Of a DNA stretch of 22,444 nt, positions 8,728-22,444 are shown piece by piece. Made by a program: the position numbers and the translations under genes. The notes under the pieces are model-generated. The model was not told the DNA's origin. It ran no database searches and was given only the letters and a program-made list of their open reading frames with translations. Numbering within the stretch: the first letter of the stretch is position 1; each line of letters begins with the position of its first letter. Where the stretch lies: positions 1 through 22,444 of the forward strand of contig MCFH01000162.1 of assembly GCA_002104945.1 (NCBI GenBank), in the 5' to 3' direction. The stretch is from Piromyces finnis (lineage: Eukaryota > Neocallimastigomycota > Neocallimastigomycetes > Neocallimastigales > Neocallimastigaceae).

Positions 8728-10264
8728 ATGGATAATTTAAAAATTGTTGGTTTTTTATGGTGTATTAATAACTATTCAAAACTACCAGATACTGAAATTT
8801 TTAGTCAATGTTTTTGGAGTAGTGGTCAAAGCTGGAGATTAAGTATCTATCCAAAGGGTATAAAAGATAAAAGTGATGATTATCTTTCTGTATTTTTAGA
8901 GGCAGTTCCATCAACTAATTTTAAAGAAACGACATGGAAAACAGACACATTTTCAGCTACTTTCTTTTTAAGAACAGAACCAGACGCTCCAGTTGATATA
9001 GTTAGACGTGCTAGTAAATCAGCACAAGAATTTACATCAAGTAATCCATCATGGGTTTTTTACGTTTTTGTGAACTGGAAAGACTTTATTCTTTAATGAA
9101 AAATGATCAATTAGTAGTGGGTATAACAATTCGTTCAATTCCTTCAAATAATAATTTATCTATACCAAAGGAAATATCTAATTCAAATCAAAGATATAAT
9201 TATTCAATCGTGGAAATTTAAATAACAGTAATTCCATTGAAAAATTTGTAAATCTTCGTCATTCATCATCATCAGTTTCTCTTTCTAATGATACATCTTC
9301 TAACAACAATATAAATTACCCTCAAGTAAAAGCAAAAACAAACGGTGAAATAGAATATCTTTGTAGTCCACCATCTTCTCCACTTTATCAAGCAAACCAA
9401 AATTCGTTAATAATTCCCTTTTTGATGCTAATCCAATGGTAATATTAAAAAAATATATTTTTTTATCCGTCATAAACAATATTCTAATTATTAATATTAA
9501 TTTTAAATAGAATAAATATCGTCCATCAACTATTGAATTACCTCCAGCTTACGAAAATGAGGTATATTTAATCCAAATAGAAAATGAAGTAAAATTATTT
9601 TGTCCTCATCTTGACCGTATGTTCCGCGTTGTTAAAGAATTTGAATCTGAATTTAACAATGATAAAACTGCTGACGTCCAATTAATTATTGAAGGAAATG
9701 TATTTATGCACATAAAATTATATTAAGTGCTAGAAGTAACTATTTTAAAGCAATGTTTGATTCAGGAATGTGTGAATCAGGTAAAATTTTTATATTTGAA
9801 ATTTTAATATTAAAAAAAAAAAAAATATATATATATATTAATATATATATTATGCTTTTAATTATCAATATAGAATCTTCAAAAATAACAATTACAGATT
9901 TTAAATATTCAACAATTGAATCATTAATAAAGTTTTTATATTCAGTAAAAACCGAGATTAACGATGATCTTAATGATCTTATTGATTTATATCGTGCTGC
10001 TGATAAATATCAATTAGAATCATTAATGAATTATATTCATCAATCTATTTGCTCTAGAATAACTTGTCAAAATGCATGCTCAGTATTAAGTGAAATTTAT
10101 TGTTTCCCTCGTCTTGAAAGTCATGTTTAGAATTCATTGCTCAACACTTGAGTACTATCTATTCAACACCAGATTTTCGTAACTTACTTTCTGGTGGATA
10201 TGAAGAATCATTAACAACCCTTTTTGGAATGTTAGCCATAGGACCAAACTTTAATAATTCATGA
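8728..10264 (+). CDS. MATH-BTB domain protein, likely cullin-3 adaptor
   Basis: Three exons (8728-9438, 9511-9780, 9874-10264) would encode about 457 residues once frameshifts are bridged. The N-terminal MATH (TRAF-like) domain, residues about 5-150, has FLWCINNYSKL, FWSSGQSWRLSIYPKG and WGFLRFCELERLY. A Ser/Asn-rich linker follows, then a BTB/POZ domain: DVQLIIEGNVF, an AHKIILSARSNYFKAMF core, ITITDFKYSTIESLIKFLYS and YRAADKYQLESL, then a BACK-like tail to the stop at 10262-10264. As in SPOP, MATH would bind a substrate and BTB would dimerise and bind cullin-3. Frame breaks lie near 9055, 9205, 9400, 9705 and 10128. Most are next to T, A or G runs, with family sequence continuing in the next frame, so they are probably sequencing errors. 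There is no signal peptide or membrane segment. Confidence 0.9.
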
Positions 10265-11149
10265 AAAATTAATATAGTAAATAATTTCCATCGAAATAAT
10301 ATAAATATTATTTCTTCGACTTAATAGCCTATTTATTTTACTATAATTTAATCATTATCAAAACACATCGCATAAATAGTTAGCTATAAATTGTAAATTT
10401 CAAAATTTTGTTATATAAAATAAATAAAAATAAAATATTAAAAAATAATTGTGGCTTTATTATTATTAATGTAATACAAATATTTAAATACTTGTATTAT
10501 AGATTATAGATTATAAAATTTTCTATATACATAAAACAAATCAATGGCAAAAGATACAAATTATATTTAATTAAATAATAGAAAAAGAATAATAGTAAAA
10601 ATATATTTTTACTATTTTATATAATATTATTGATGATTAATATTTATTTTTTTCTAAAATCTTATAATATTACATAGTATAATTTTTTATTTTTAATTTT
10701 TATACCAAAAAAAATTTAATTTTTTTGAAAAAAGATGAAAAATTAAAATATTTCTTTTCGATATTATTGATTATTAACCAATCATATTTAAAGATTGAAA
10801 GTTTTAAAAATATGAAAATAATAGTTTTTAAAATTCAAAATTGCGATTAATAAAAAAAAAAAAATTACTGTTTTTTTTTTAAAAAAAAAAGTAAATATTA
10901 AAATTAATGTAAAATAAATATAATTACTATATATTTTAAATAAAAACCAAGGAGTACATTATTATTATTATATTTAATAATAAAAGCAAATTTCTTTTTA
11001 ATAATAAATTAATATACATAAATATTAGAGAATGATATATTAATCTTTAAAATATTTTTTTATAAATAATAATAATTTATTTTATCATAATATTTATTAT
11101 AAATGATTTCAATGAACAAAAAAAAAAACAATAAAAATGATAATAAAGA
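10265..11149. other. Intergenic region upstream of deoxyhypusine synthase
   Basis: This is 885 bp of A/T-rich DNA between two plus-strand genes. It holds a perfect T10A10 block at 10871-10890 flanked by TTAC and GTAA, and long A/T runs. The last 50 bp contain two ATGs out of frame with the gene start. No coding frame was recognised. Confidence 0.6.
11055..11067 (+). promoter_or_regulatory. Candidate TATA box with T-run before deoxyhypusine synthase
   Basis: TTTTTT followed by TATAAAT lies about 85 bp before the start codon at 11150. Dictyostelium core promoters pair a TATA-like box with an oligo-T tract, although usually with the T tract downstream. A start site about 30 bp downstream would put the ATG at 11103 inside the leader. 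Such words are common in this DNA, so this is weak. Confidence 0.25.
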
Positions 11150-12826
<1,677 letters not shown>

Positions 12827-13373
12827 AGTAAAAAATATATATTTTACTAAAACAAACAAACAAACATTAAATATATATAGACATTTTAAATTGAAGAGAA
12901 AATCTATTAAATTTTTTAAATTAGGTTTATTTATTTTTTAAAATAATAGAATACTTGATATTTACATTTTCTTTATTAAATTATATCCATATATATTAAG
13001 TAGATTTATTTATTTAGAATTAGATGTTAATTATTAAATAATTAAATAATTAATTTCTAATAAATTATATATTAATAAAAGAATATAAATATAAAATGAA
13101 TATTTTTATATTAGTAACATTATAAGTAATATAATTTTATTAATTTGTGTTTTTATTTTTATTTTTATTTTTTTTGTTTTTAATATTTATTATCAAAAAT
13201 GTTGGTTTTATTAAATGCTATATATCAAAATTTATTGAAAGAAAAAAATAAAAAAAAAAAAAATCTAAAAGTAAAATATAAATTTCAAAACTAATTTAAA
13301 AAAATTAATATAAAGAAAAATAGTTTTTATATTGTTTTATAAATGTAAACTAAACAAAAATTTATGTATTGCA
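12827..13373. other. Convergent intergenic region
   Basis: This holds the 3' flanks of deoxyhypusine synthase (+) and the permease (-), 547 bp of A/T-rich sequence. A short CAAA repeat occurs at about 12853-12867 and an A-run at 13240-13262. Both genes should end their transcripts here. No gene or RNA was recognised. Confidence 0.6.
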
Positions 13374-16300
13374 TTATTCTTTAAGCAATTTTATAATTTG
13401 ACTTTGCTTAGATAATGATAATAATGGACCAATGGTAGCTAATATTGCTGAAACAATACAACATCCAACAACAACTAGTATTAATATGTATGGGAATGAG
13501 AAAGATAATGGTATATGAATAAATTCAGTTCTTTGTTTCATTATAGTAATTCCTAAAATGTATCCAACAATGATCTAAAGAAAAAAAAATAAATAAATAA
13601 AAAATTTATTGATTTTATAAATATTATTATATTTGAATTATTATTATTATTATTTCTAAATTTTATATAGATAAGAAACCTACACCAAGAATACCAGCAC
13701 TCATTAAAATGGTAAATCCTTCATAAATGTAAATTTTTATTAAACTAAATCTATTTACACCAAGTGACCTTAAAATACCAATTTCTTGTTTTTGTTCCAT
13801 TATATTCATATACATAATATTACTTAAACTGAAGAACGCAATTAAAGAGAATGCTACAGTGATAACACTAAAAGCATAATTAAGAATTGTTCTAACATCT
13901 TCAGTAAATTCTAATTCATCATCTAATGTCTCTACATTGACACGCATATTAAAGACTGTTAACATTTGGGATTTGATTTTCTTTTTAATTTCTTTAGTGA
14001 TATTTGCATTATATGAAATTATCATATATTGAAGAATTATATCCTTCATGGAGGTATAGAACTCTTTTCCTAATTCATACATACCAGGGAATGAAACTAA
14101 TGAGGATAAACCACTCGCCATAACTTTAGACATATCTACAAGTGGAGCAGATTCTAAATAAGATAAAGGTTGAACTTCTCTCCAACAATAAGTTTCATTA
14201 CTGAAAATATTTTATTAATAATTTATCATCAAATTTTCCTTCCATTACAAATTCATCTTTATATGCGACTGGGTAAATCATACGATTATCACCTTCATAT
14301 GAGTAAAGTTGCTCTGTTTGTATAGACGTTAATTGATTCGTCATTTCATTTGTGGGATATAAAAATTTTGTCTTTCCAAAAGAAGTACTTACCACATCAA
14401 AAAAGTTTGGGCTTATTGCTCTTATATGAGTTCGATAAGGATCAACACGACCAATATTAGATATTTTTATATCACTTATATTTTTATTTTTATATACAAA
14501 ATGATCCGATAAATAAGCCCAATCATTTACCTCTGGTATTGAACTTAAATATTCTTCTGCTGCCTTTAATTGTAACCAAAAACTACCAGTATTATAAATA
14601 TTTTGAATATATATTCGAGCGTCTGCACCAATTTTTGCTCTGGCACTATTTGATATAATTATTATATTAACAAAAAAAAAAAAAAAAAAGTATTATTTTT
14701 AAAAATAACAAAAAGAAAAATATATAATTTTAAATATTTATTTTATATCTATATTTTTTATAATCATATATAATTATTATTATATTAATAATATTTTAAT
14801 TTTATTTCAACTTACTTATATTCCATTGTATTTAATTCAACATCCGATACAGATTGTAAGAATATAATGCATGTAATACTCATAGCAAACATTAAAGCTG
14901 TCTTTTTATTTTTAAGTCTATGACTTAATAAATTTTTTTTTGTAAGAATACTAATTCCTTTTTTTTCCCAAAAGTTTATGAAAAAGACGATATACAATAC
15001 TATTCGTTCTACTATTGGTTGTAAATTCAATGATAATGTTATCATACCAAAAAGCATACATAACAAAACCGCAAATAAAATAGTTAAAACATTAGCAATA
15101 TTCATACTAATTAATGATGCTGGTAAAAAGTAACATAATAACCTCCAATAAGAGAAAAAGATCCACCAACAGCAATTAACGTTTTATTAGCTTTAATTGT
15201 TTTATAAAATTTATTCTCGACTGTAATAATATATCCATTAAGATTATGACGACGATCCAATGAATCTCTAATATTAGATGACAACGCTTTTCTAATTGGG
15301 AAATACGAGGCTATAATTGGTACACATAGACCTAAACCAATACCACATAATACTGCTTTAAATGATAATATTGGTGTAATAGAATGTTTTAATGTGGTTT
15401 CAATTAGTGGTTGGAAATATATAATTAATACTTGGGCCGTAATAAATGCTAATGCGGTTCCCGGAAGACTATATGAAATGCCTTGAACCTTTTTTTTTTT
15501 TAGTTTAAATAAATAATATAATTAACATAGTAAATAAGATATAAGTTTTTGGTTAAATAGCTAAATTAAAGCAATCATTTTGTATAAATTATAATAAATC
15601 CAAATATTAATAATTACCAATATCATAAATATCATATTTTTTCTTTTCATTCCCACCATTCTTTGAATACCTAATTGATGTGTTTTTGATTCAACAGATA
15701 CATCATAAGACAATTAATTAAAAATATCGATAATAATGCTAATAAAAGTACAATGATTGTAAATGTTAAATTTAAAAATGATGCCATTGTTGAATTTTCT
15801 TTAAATTCTTTTAAAACGTCTAAAGATGTATATATTTCATGAAAACCAAGATACCATGCGATTTTGAACTCCATTGAATAACATCTTTCGCAATTTTATC
15901 GAAGGATTGTCCTAAATACCAGGAACTTCTAGGACCTGGTAAATTAAAAACAACATCATTAACATCTTCATAATATTTTTTATCAGTTTGTAATTTAAAC
16001 ATTAATGGGTAAGCTTCTATTTCAGCAAAAGATAATTCATTATCACGTATACGCATTTCTGCAATTTTTTGGTGAATTTCAGCAACATCCTGGAAAAAAG
16101 TTGTCATTTCAATAATTGCAATATAATTATTACTCGTAGATCCAAATTTGCACGAGGCACCACTAATTGAAAAAATATCTTCTATTTTATATGGTATAGA
16201 ATATATGATTGCATCAATATTTGCTCTTATGTTTGTAAAACTTCATTAAATGCAACTGCGTACATGTCTCTAGTACTAAATGATAGTATTATTGTATCAT

Positions 16301-16912
16301 TAACTTTAACTTTTAAATCATCTGCTAATGTATCACTGATGAGAATCTTCCCATTGGAAGGATATTTATAATTCCAATTCTTACAAATTTCCAATTTTTT
16401 TTCCTTTTCCATATCTATATATATGTACTGATCTGATGATTTCGAGAGCAATCATTCAATAAATAATTACGGGATTGATACCATTTTTTATGACTATATA
16501 CAACATAATCAATAGGGTTGTTTAATGAGGAATTATATGAGGAACAACTTAATAAATTATGAGCATATGCATTCCATTTTTCCATCTAGGAGTATGTAAT
16601 TGATATTTTTTTGGTAAATTACTGTCAATCACATTAGCTACTTTAGTGTAATTTATTGGTGCTTTAAAAGGAAGTTTTATATCCATATCAATTTCACCTG
16701 AATTTTGTTCACTTAATACTAAAAAAATAATTGGTGAGAATTTCAAGCACATAATTAAAAGAATAACAATAAATACTACTAATAAATAGAGCAACATCCT
16801 ATTAAAAAGTGACCCTTTTTACTTTTATGATCTCTTATACTAAGTCTAGTATAAAGACTTACGTCACTTATAAAATTATTAATTTTTTAACATATCCTTT
16901 TTTTCTGTCCAT
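13374..16912 (-). CDS. Two-unit FtsX/MacB-like (ABC3-type) permease
   Basis: This is a membrane protein of about 1,040 residues, with four exons on the minus strand (16912-15618, 15488-14816, 14645-13684, 13574-13374). It starts MDRKKGYVKK, then YTRLSIRDHKSKKGHF and a first helix (LLVVFIVILLIMCL). A large outer domain follows, then three helices with the coupling motif ESKTHQLGIQRMVGMKR and ASYFPIRKAL. The second unit repeats this plan: helices near 15105-14820, an outer domain (14645 to about 14000), helices with MEQKQEIGILRSLGVNR, and a last helix before the stop at 13374-13376. The two units are typical of ABC3/LolC-type permeases, which work with a separate ATPase; no ATPase domain is present. 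The substrate and membrane are unknown. Many single-base frame breaks (near 16890, 16800, 16550, 16450, 16225, 15850, 15695, 15125, 14200 and 14130) look like sequencing errors. Confidence 0.87.
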
Positions 16913-17744
16913 CTTTTTCTTCTTTTACTATGTATTTTCACTATTTTTAAGAACATAATTTATTTTATTGTTTTTATATCATCCATTTATTTAATTTTAT
17001 ATAATTTAATTAATTATAATATTTATATTATGCGTATGAATTTATTTCTATAAATTTATTATTTATATGCAGTGTTTTTTTTTTTTAATTAGAAAAATAA
17101 TGAAAATCTATAATTCAATAAATATTTATAATCTTATTTAAATGTTTATTGTATTAAAGGTATTAGTAATCATATTTAAAACAAAAACTTTTTTATTTAT
17201 TCAAGTATTATTGTAATTTATTTTGCTCTATATGATTTCTAAATAATATGAATTATAGAAAAGTAGATAAAAAAAAATCTTCTATATTAATAAAAATAAA
17301 TTTAATAAAATTTATTTATTTATTATATTTTTAATTAATTATTTTTTCTTCTATTTTTTTTTTTTTAAATTTTTAAAAAACAAAACAAAGTATAATTAAA
17401 ATATATTAAATTATAATTTTATTTTTTTTTCTTTTTTGAATAAAATTAAAATTATTTTACACTATATAATACCAATAATATAATTGAATAATATAATTGG
17501 TAATAATCTTTATTCCGAAGTAATTTTAAATAAAAAAGAACTTTATTGAAATTGATGCTATTATTTAATATTTTTTTCAAAGGAGTTTTTTCATAAAAAA
17601 AAAAGTAATTCTTTTTAAATATAAATATATGATAAAGGTATATTGAATTTTAAGTATGAAATATATCATAAATGTAAATTTTATTTATAATTTATGTAAT
17701 TATTCCAATAAAGCAAATATATTATATGATCTTTTATTAATTAA
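16913..17744. other. Intergenic region between two minus-strand genes
   Basis: This is 832 bp of A/T-rich DNA holding the permease upstream region and the 3' flank of the Ig-fold gene. A near-exact direct repeat of TAATATAATTG occurs at about 17477-17500. No coding frame, RNA gene or mobile element was recognised. Confidence 0.6.
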
Positions 17745-20700
17745 TTAATCCACAACTTCAACATTTTCTGGTAGCTCAGTAATAAATTTTATTATCCAAA
17801 TTCTTGAATAAGTGTTGCAATAACCTTCTACGGGTTTTTCTCAGGCTCTCTACAATTAAAAGTACTACCAATATCCCATATTATTCCCCCTTTTAAAACT
17901 ACCTTATAACATGTTTCAATAGTTTCTGGATTAAATGTTTTTAAGGTGATTACTGATGTAGATGTATTTTGATTTCCTTTTGCGGAACTATGAGGTTTTG
18001 AAGATACTTCTGGATTATTTTGTTGCGTATTAGTTGATATATAATTGATATTAGTTGAATTATTAGTTTCATCATTATTTATTTGATTATTTTCAATTTA
18101 TTATCTAATTGATCTGATTTCAAATTGGTATTATTATTATCATTTATTAATATACTTTTACTTTTATTATTATTAATTAAATTCTGATAATCATCTGTTA
18201 AAAATTTAAAATCAGGGTTTTTCAGTATATTTTTATTAATATGATTTGATAAATCAATTCCTTCTTTAAAATAATTACTCCAAAAGTTTAATACTGGATC
18301 TAAAATTTTTACACTAATTTTCTTTACTCCTACGTTTTCAGATGAACCACTACTTGGCTCAATAATAAATCTTCTTTTAGAATCATTATTCACTTCATCT
18401 AATGGTATTACTGTAACTGAACCATAATTATTAACAAAAAATGTATTATTATATGGTTTTATACTGAACTCTGATGGAATAATTTTTTTATTTCTGTTTT
18501 TACAAAAGATGGAACTTTTCCATTAACAATATTAAATTTTTTGTGAATAATACATAAACAGTTTGATTATATTTTTGACTTAAAGATCTTGATATTTTCC
18601 AAATAAATTTTAATGTTTGTATCGTGGATGAATAAAAGTTGATACTAATGAAAGGGTATTATATCATTAATTTCATTTGGATTAGTTTCACCTTTTTTAT
18701 CTTTTGTTTTTGATACTTTTCTTTGGTTCTTCTTCTATTACATTATCTTTCATATTTTGAGTTAACGACATTGGATTATTGTGATTTGCATATACCTCTA
18801 ATGGAGGAATAACAGGATCTTCAATATACAAATCAGAATTATGATCAAATCCAGATAAATAAAATGAGTTTTGCCAACATCTTCCATTTACTCTAATTTT
18901 TTGATATTCCTTTATTCCAATGATTTCAATAAAAAAGAATCATAATAATTATCACTCTCATGATCTGGTGAAAACTTAATACTAATTTCGATTTTATCCA
19001 TAGAAGATACTTCACCTTCATATGAATTAAAATGAAATGGAGAAATAAAATTAATATTCGAAGTTCCATTGCTTATAATTTTTCATTGGAATCTTCCTTA
19101 TCATGTACTTTATATTTAATAGGAATTGCTGTTTGATTATTTATTGTTAAATTTGTGTTCCGATTTCACCAAGCATTATATCATTAAATTCAATGTTTTT
19201 TGGTTCTATGGATACCTTTGGTTCAATTCCAGTACCATTTAGTTCAAGTTTAATACAAGATGTTTCAGTATAAAACTCACATATTTCTTTATATAATACT
19301 GGTCTTATTGGGTCTAAAGAGTATTTTTTGCAACAAAAGTTGATTTTGGTGGTATTTCTCTTAATAACAAACTAAATCAAAGGGTCCTACAGGATTAAGA
19401 CATTTCATATTAATTTTTTTTGGTTCATTCGATTCATTTTTTATTGGGATATCATATATGCTTTCACTATTAAGTAAAACGTTGCCGAAAAATATTTTGG
19501 ATTCTTTATTATCATTAATTAAATCTGGTTTAGTAATTGTAGTTGATACTAATAAATGAATTACAAATTCATCGTTCTGTTGATATTCTTTTTCATTTAC
19601 ATCATGTTTTCATTCCAAATGGTATCTTTAATTTTGATAAATCAATATTAAAATTCTTATGTTGATTTATTTTACATGGAATTATAAAATCTAAATTTTT
19701 AACTATTGGTGATTTTTCTGGAATAGTAATAGTGGATATTGAATTATTACTAATCGGTTTATTAGGTGTCTTTTTATTTTTTTGACTTTTTGATTAGATG
19801 ACTGAGCTTGATTAGAAGAAGTAGCATTTATATACCTTCTTTTTTCATATTAACTTTTTTTTCATTACTTTCCTCAAAATGTACTGTTCCAATATTCTTC
19901 AATTCATCTTCAGACATACCACTTCTATATTATAATCAGATTCTGATGGGAAAAATGAAATATCAAGATATTCATAATCAAGAGGCTTTAATGTACCCTC
20001 CTGAGGGGTGATTCTAATGCAATTATATATTCTATTTTTATTTTCTATTGGTATATCAGTAATTAATTTCTTACTTAAGTCAATTTCTTGTGCCTTAAAG
20101 AGCACAGGCATTCCAAATTTAAAATCAAACATACTTTGAGATTTAAAATTATCAGAATTTTTCCAATTATTGCCATCATTATGTATCATACCAATATATG
20201 TAGTATTAACTTTTCCAATAGATGTTGTAGACAATTTGATATAATTCTCTGATAACCTAAGAGCTGATTGAACACCATTTCCAGTACACATTATTTCAAA
20301 TTTTAACCCATGATCCGTATATCCTATAATTTTCATATTACTTCCATTATATTTTTTGTTTCTAATGGTTGAAATATTAAATATACCTCAATAACTTCAC
20401 GAGACTTTAATTTAATTATTGGTTTATTTTGAGAGTTTAATACTGATAAAACAGGATTCTTTGATTGGAAATATAATTTTTGAGGTAAAAGTGAATTATT
20501 TGTGATTTTAATTGGAAAATATCCTTTTTACATATGGAAATATTTTTAAAATCTATTAATCCATTAGGTTCTACTTTTATTCCAACAGATGTAATTCTTC
20601 CTTTTAACAAAATTGGTATAGGACATTTGACATTACCATATAATATGTAATTATTACAGGTATTTCAAAATATTCATCAATAAGATCTCTTTTTAAACTA

Positions 20701-22444
20701 ATTTTCTTTTGGATTTTTATTTTAAACCATATTGAAAATGGTTCTTTTGGTTGAGCAAATGCAAATTGAGGACTTAATTCAAAAGATTCAATAAATGATG
20801 GTAATGATTTTATATAAAATTGACTTTGATCTGTTATATTTAATCCCATATTTTTAAAGATATTAATGTCAATGTCTTCCAAAAGATTACCATTTGCTTT
20901 GTAGAATTTATCATTTGCTAAAGCAACTGTAAATTTTAATGCCATATTGGATTCATTTTTTATTTGAACTCTATTTCTATATAAACTTCCAGCTACACAT
21001 AATTTAAAATCTAATACATTATTATCTATAAACATAGGAACTTCTAATGCATGACCAATACATTTTATATATTTGGTTTTGCACTTTTATTATCAAATTC
21101 AATAATAAATAACTTTACATCTTCTCTAAATTGTAAAGATACATTATTTATTAGGTTATCACTTGGAGAATGAGGCTCATATTGAGGTGAATATTTAATA
21201 TTAATATTAATATTTTTTCTCTTATCAATTGACCATTGGAATTTTTTATGACTGAAAATAATGGTTCTTTACTAGAATTTCCAATATATTTTGTTGAACT
21301 GTTTTATTTTTTATATTATTTATACTATTTGTCAGGTTATTATCCTCTATTGTATTTTCTTTAATAACTAAATCATTTGTAATATTAATTTCACTTTTTG
21401 ATAAATCATAAGTATTATTTATAAAGCTATTTGAGGAATTTAATTTTTCATCATTATTATTATCGTTTAATTCATTATTTTCAAATATTTCAGTACTTTC
21501 TATTGGTCTTATGAATATGATGTTTCTATAGCTCCAATATTTCCAATTTCTATAATTTTATTAATGAATCCTCCTGAAATACATTTTCCAAAATATATTT
21601 CAATTTCATTATCATTAATTATTTGATTTGATGCATATTTTTTATTTGGATCATCACTACTTGCATTAAGTAATTGCGAATTATCACGTAATTTTTTATT
21701 AAGATTTTTACCATTAATAGATATGATTTTTGGAATACATTGTTTTACACAACAGTTAATTGGTATCTTAAATATTCCTCCATATGCCGCTTCAAAGTTA
21801 ATACTTGAATTTGTAATATTTTCATTAAAGCCATTTGGACAATTGAAAATAATATCGATTTTGCATGTCATTCCAGCTGACATCATACCTTGTAGCTTAT
21901 ATTGAACTTCAAAATATGATGCTATTTCAATAGGAAGTGGTAAAAGTTTAAAAGTATTTACTCTACATGAGGTATTAGTTAATGTTACTTTTTTAACATA
22001 TCTTTTTCCTGATTCAAAATCTTCAAATGACAAACTTGAAGGTTTTGCAGAAAATGGAATAATATTTTTATCTAGTTGATTGACTGTTTCATTTTTTATT
22101 TCTTTTACACTAGGAAGTGGGATATGTACTCTTTCGACTTTATTATTATTATTAAATTTATTTATATCCGATTTTTCTATTTCATTTAATTCACTATTAA
22201 TTTTCGTAGTTTTTGTATTATCACTATCATAATGATACTTTATGCCTTTCTTTTCAAAATTTAATGAATTTTGTTGTTTTTTGAAATATCATTAAGATTT
22301 GATATTTGAATTTCTTTTTCACATGATTTTGTTATACCATCAATATTAAAACTGATATTTTTATCATTATAATTTTCTTTTTTTTTATCACCATTAGTAT
22401 CATTTTCTAATGTAATTGTTTTATCTTTAGAATATGAAGCATTC
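17745..22444 (-). CDS. CFAP74-like ASH/Hydin-type Ig-fold repeat protein, 5' end outside window
   Basis: This is one long minus-strand gene entering from the right edge and ending at TAA 17745-17747, with over 1,550 residues visible and no clear intron. It is built of repeated beta-sandwich units of the ASPM/SPD-2/Hydin kind: FSAKPSSLSFEDFESGKRY (about 22060), VLDFKLCVAGSLYRNRVQI (about 21010), VEPNGLIDFKNISICK with ITNNSLLPQKLYF (about 20570-20480), IKLSTTSIGKVNTTYIGMI (about 20240), KIFFGNVLLNSESIYDIPIK (about 19500), GTGIEPKVSIEPKNIEF (about 19220), and FSPDHESDNYYDSF before NGRCWQNSFYLSG (about 18990-18860). The NNSLLPQ and GRCW motifs and the unit order recall CFAP74, from memory and without alignment. 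Asn/Ser-rich linkers separate units (about 21490-21290, 18200-18060). Many single-base frame breaks are probably sequencing errors, but decay cannot be excluded. Confidence 0.65.

Noticed and set aside
19808-20011. 67-residue plus-strand frame with a hydrophobic start
   Set aside because: It lies wholly within the minus-strand Ig-fold gene and is explained as its antisense.
21723-21905. 60-residue plus-strand frame
   Set aside because: It is antisense to a well-formed Ig-fold unit in the minus-strand gene.

Overview
The window is nuclear DNA from a social amoeba of the Dictyostelium type. Supporting this are extreme A+T content, noncoding DNA made almost wholly of A/T runs, exons richer in G+C than their surroundings, short A/T-rich GT...AG introns, codons ending in A or T, and Asn/Lys-rich proteins. 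The species cannot be fixed from the sequence alone.

Layout. (1) Positions 1-3194 form a giant inverted repeat: two arms of about 1.55 kb around an 84-bp spacer. Each arm carries an outward-facing three-exon gene for an unrecognised 271-residue protein and an inward-facing short two-exon reading frame. The left copy of the outward gene has frameshifts and runs off the window. (2) 3528-5232 (-) is a seven-exon TRM9/ALKBH8-type tRNA wobble-uridine methyltransferase. (3) 5233-8727 is a 3.5-kb gene-free stretch with a perfect 26-bp hairpin. (4) 8728-10264 (+) encodes a MATH-BTB protein, a likely cullin-3 adaptor. (5) 11150-12826 (+) encodes deoxyhypusine synthase in six exons, with an overlapping upstream reading frame. 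(6) 13374-16912 (-) encodes a permease of about 1,040 residues with two FtsX/MacB-like units. (7) 17745 to the right edge (-) is the 3' part of a long gene for repeated ASH/Hydin-like Ig folds. The nearest family I recall is the ciliary protein CFAP74, which is striking because dictyostelids have no cilia.

Nearly every long gene is broken by single-base length differences. Most lie in or next to homopolymers, and the reading frame resumes at once with sound family sequence. The essential deoxyhypusine synthase gene is affected too. The simplest reading is uncorrected long-read sequencing error rather than a field of pseudogenes, so the frameshifts below are reported but not over-interpreted. 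The same caution applies to the giant inverted repeat, which could be a real palindrome or a fold-back assembly artefact.

The genes do not form an operon-like set. Two act in translation (tRNA wobble modification and eIF5A hypusination), one probably in ubiquitylation, one in a membrane, and one is a structural Ig-fold protein. No tRNA, rRNA, CRISPR array or transposase was seen.
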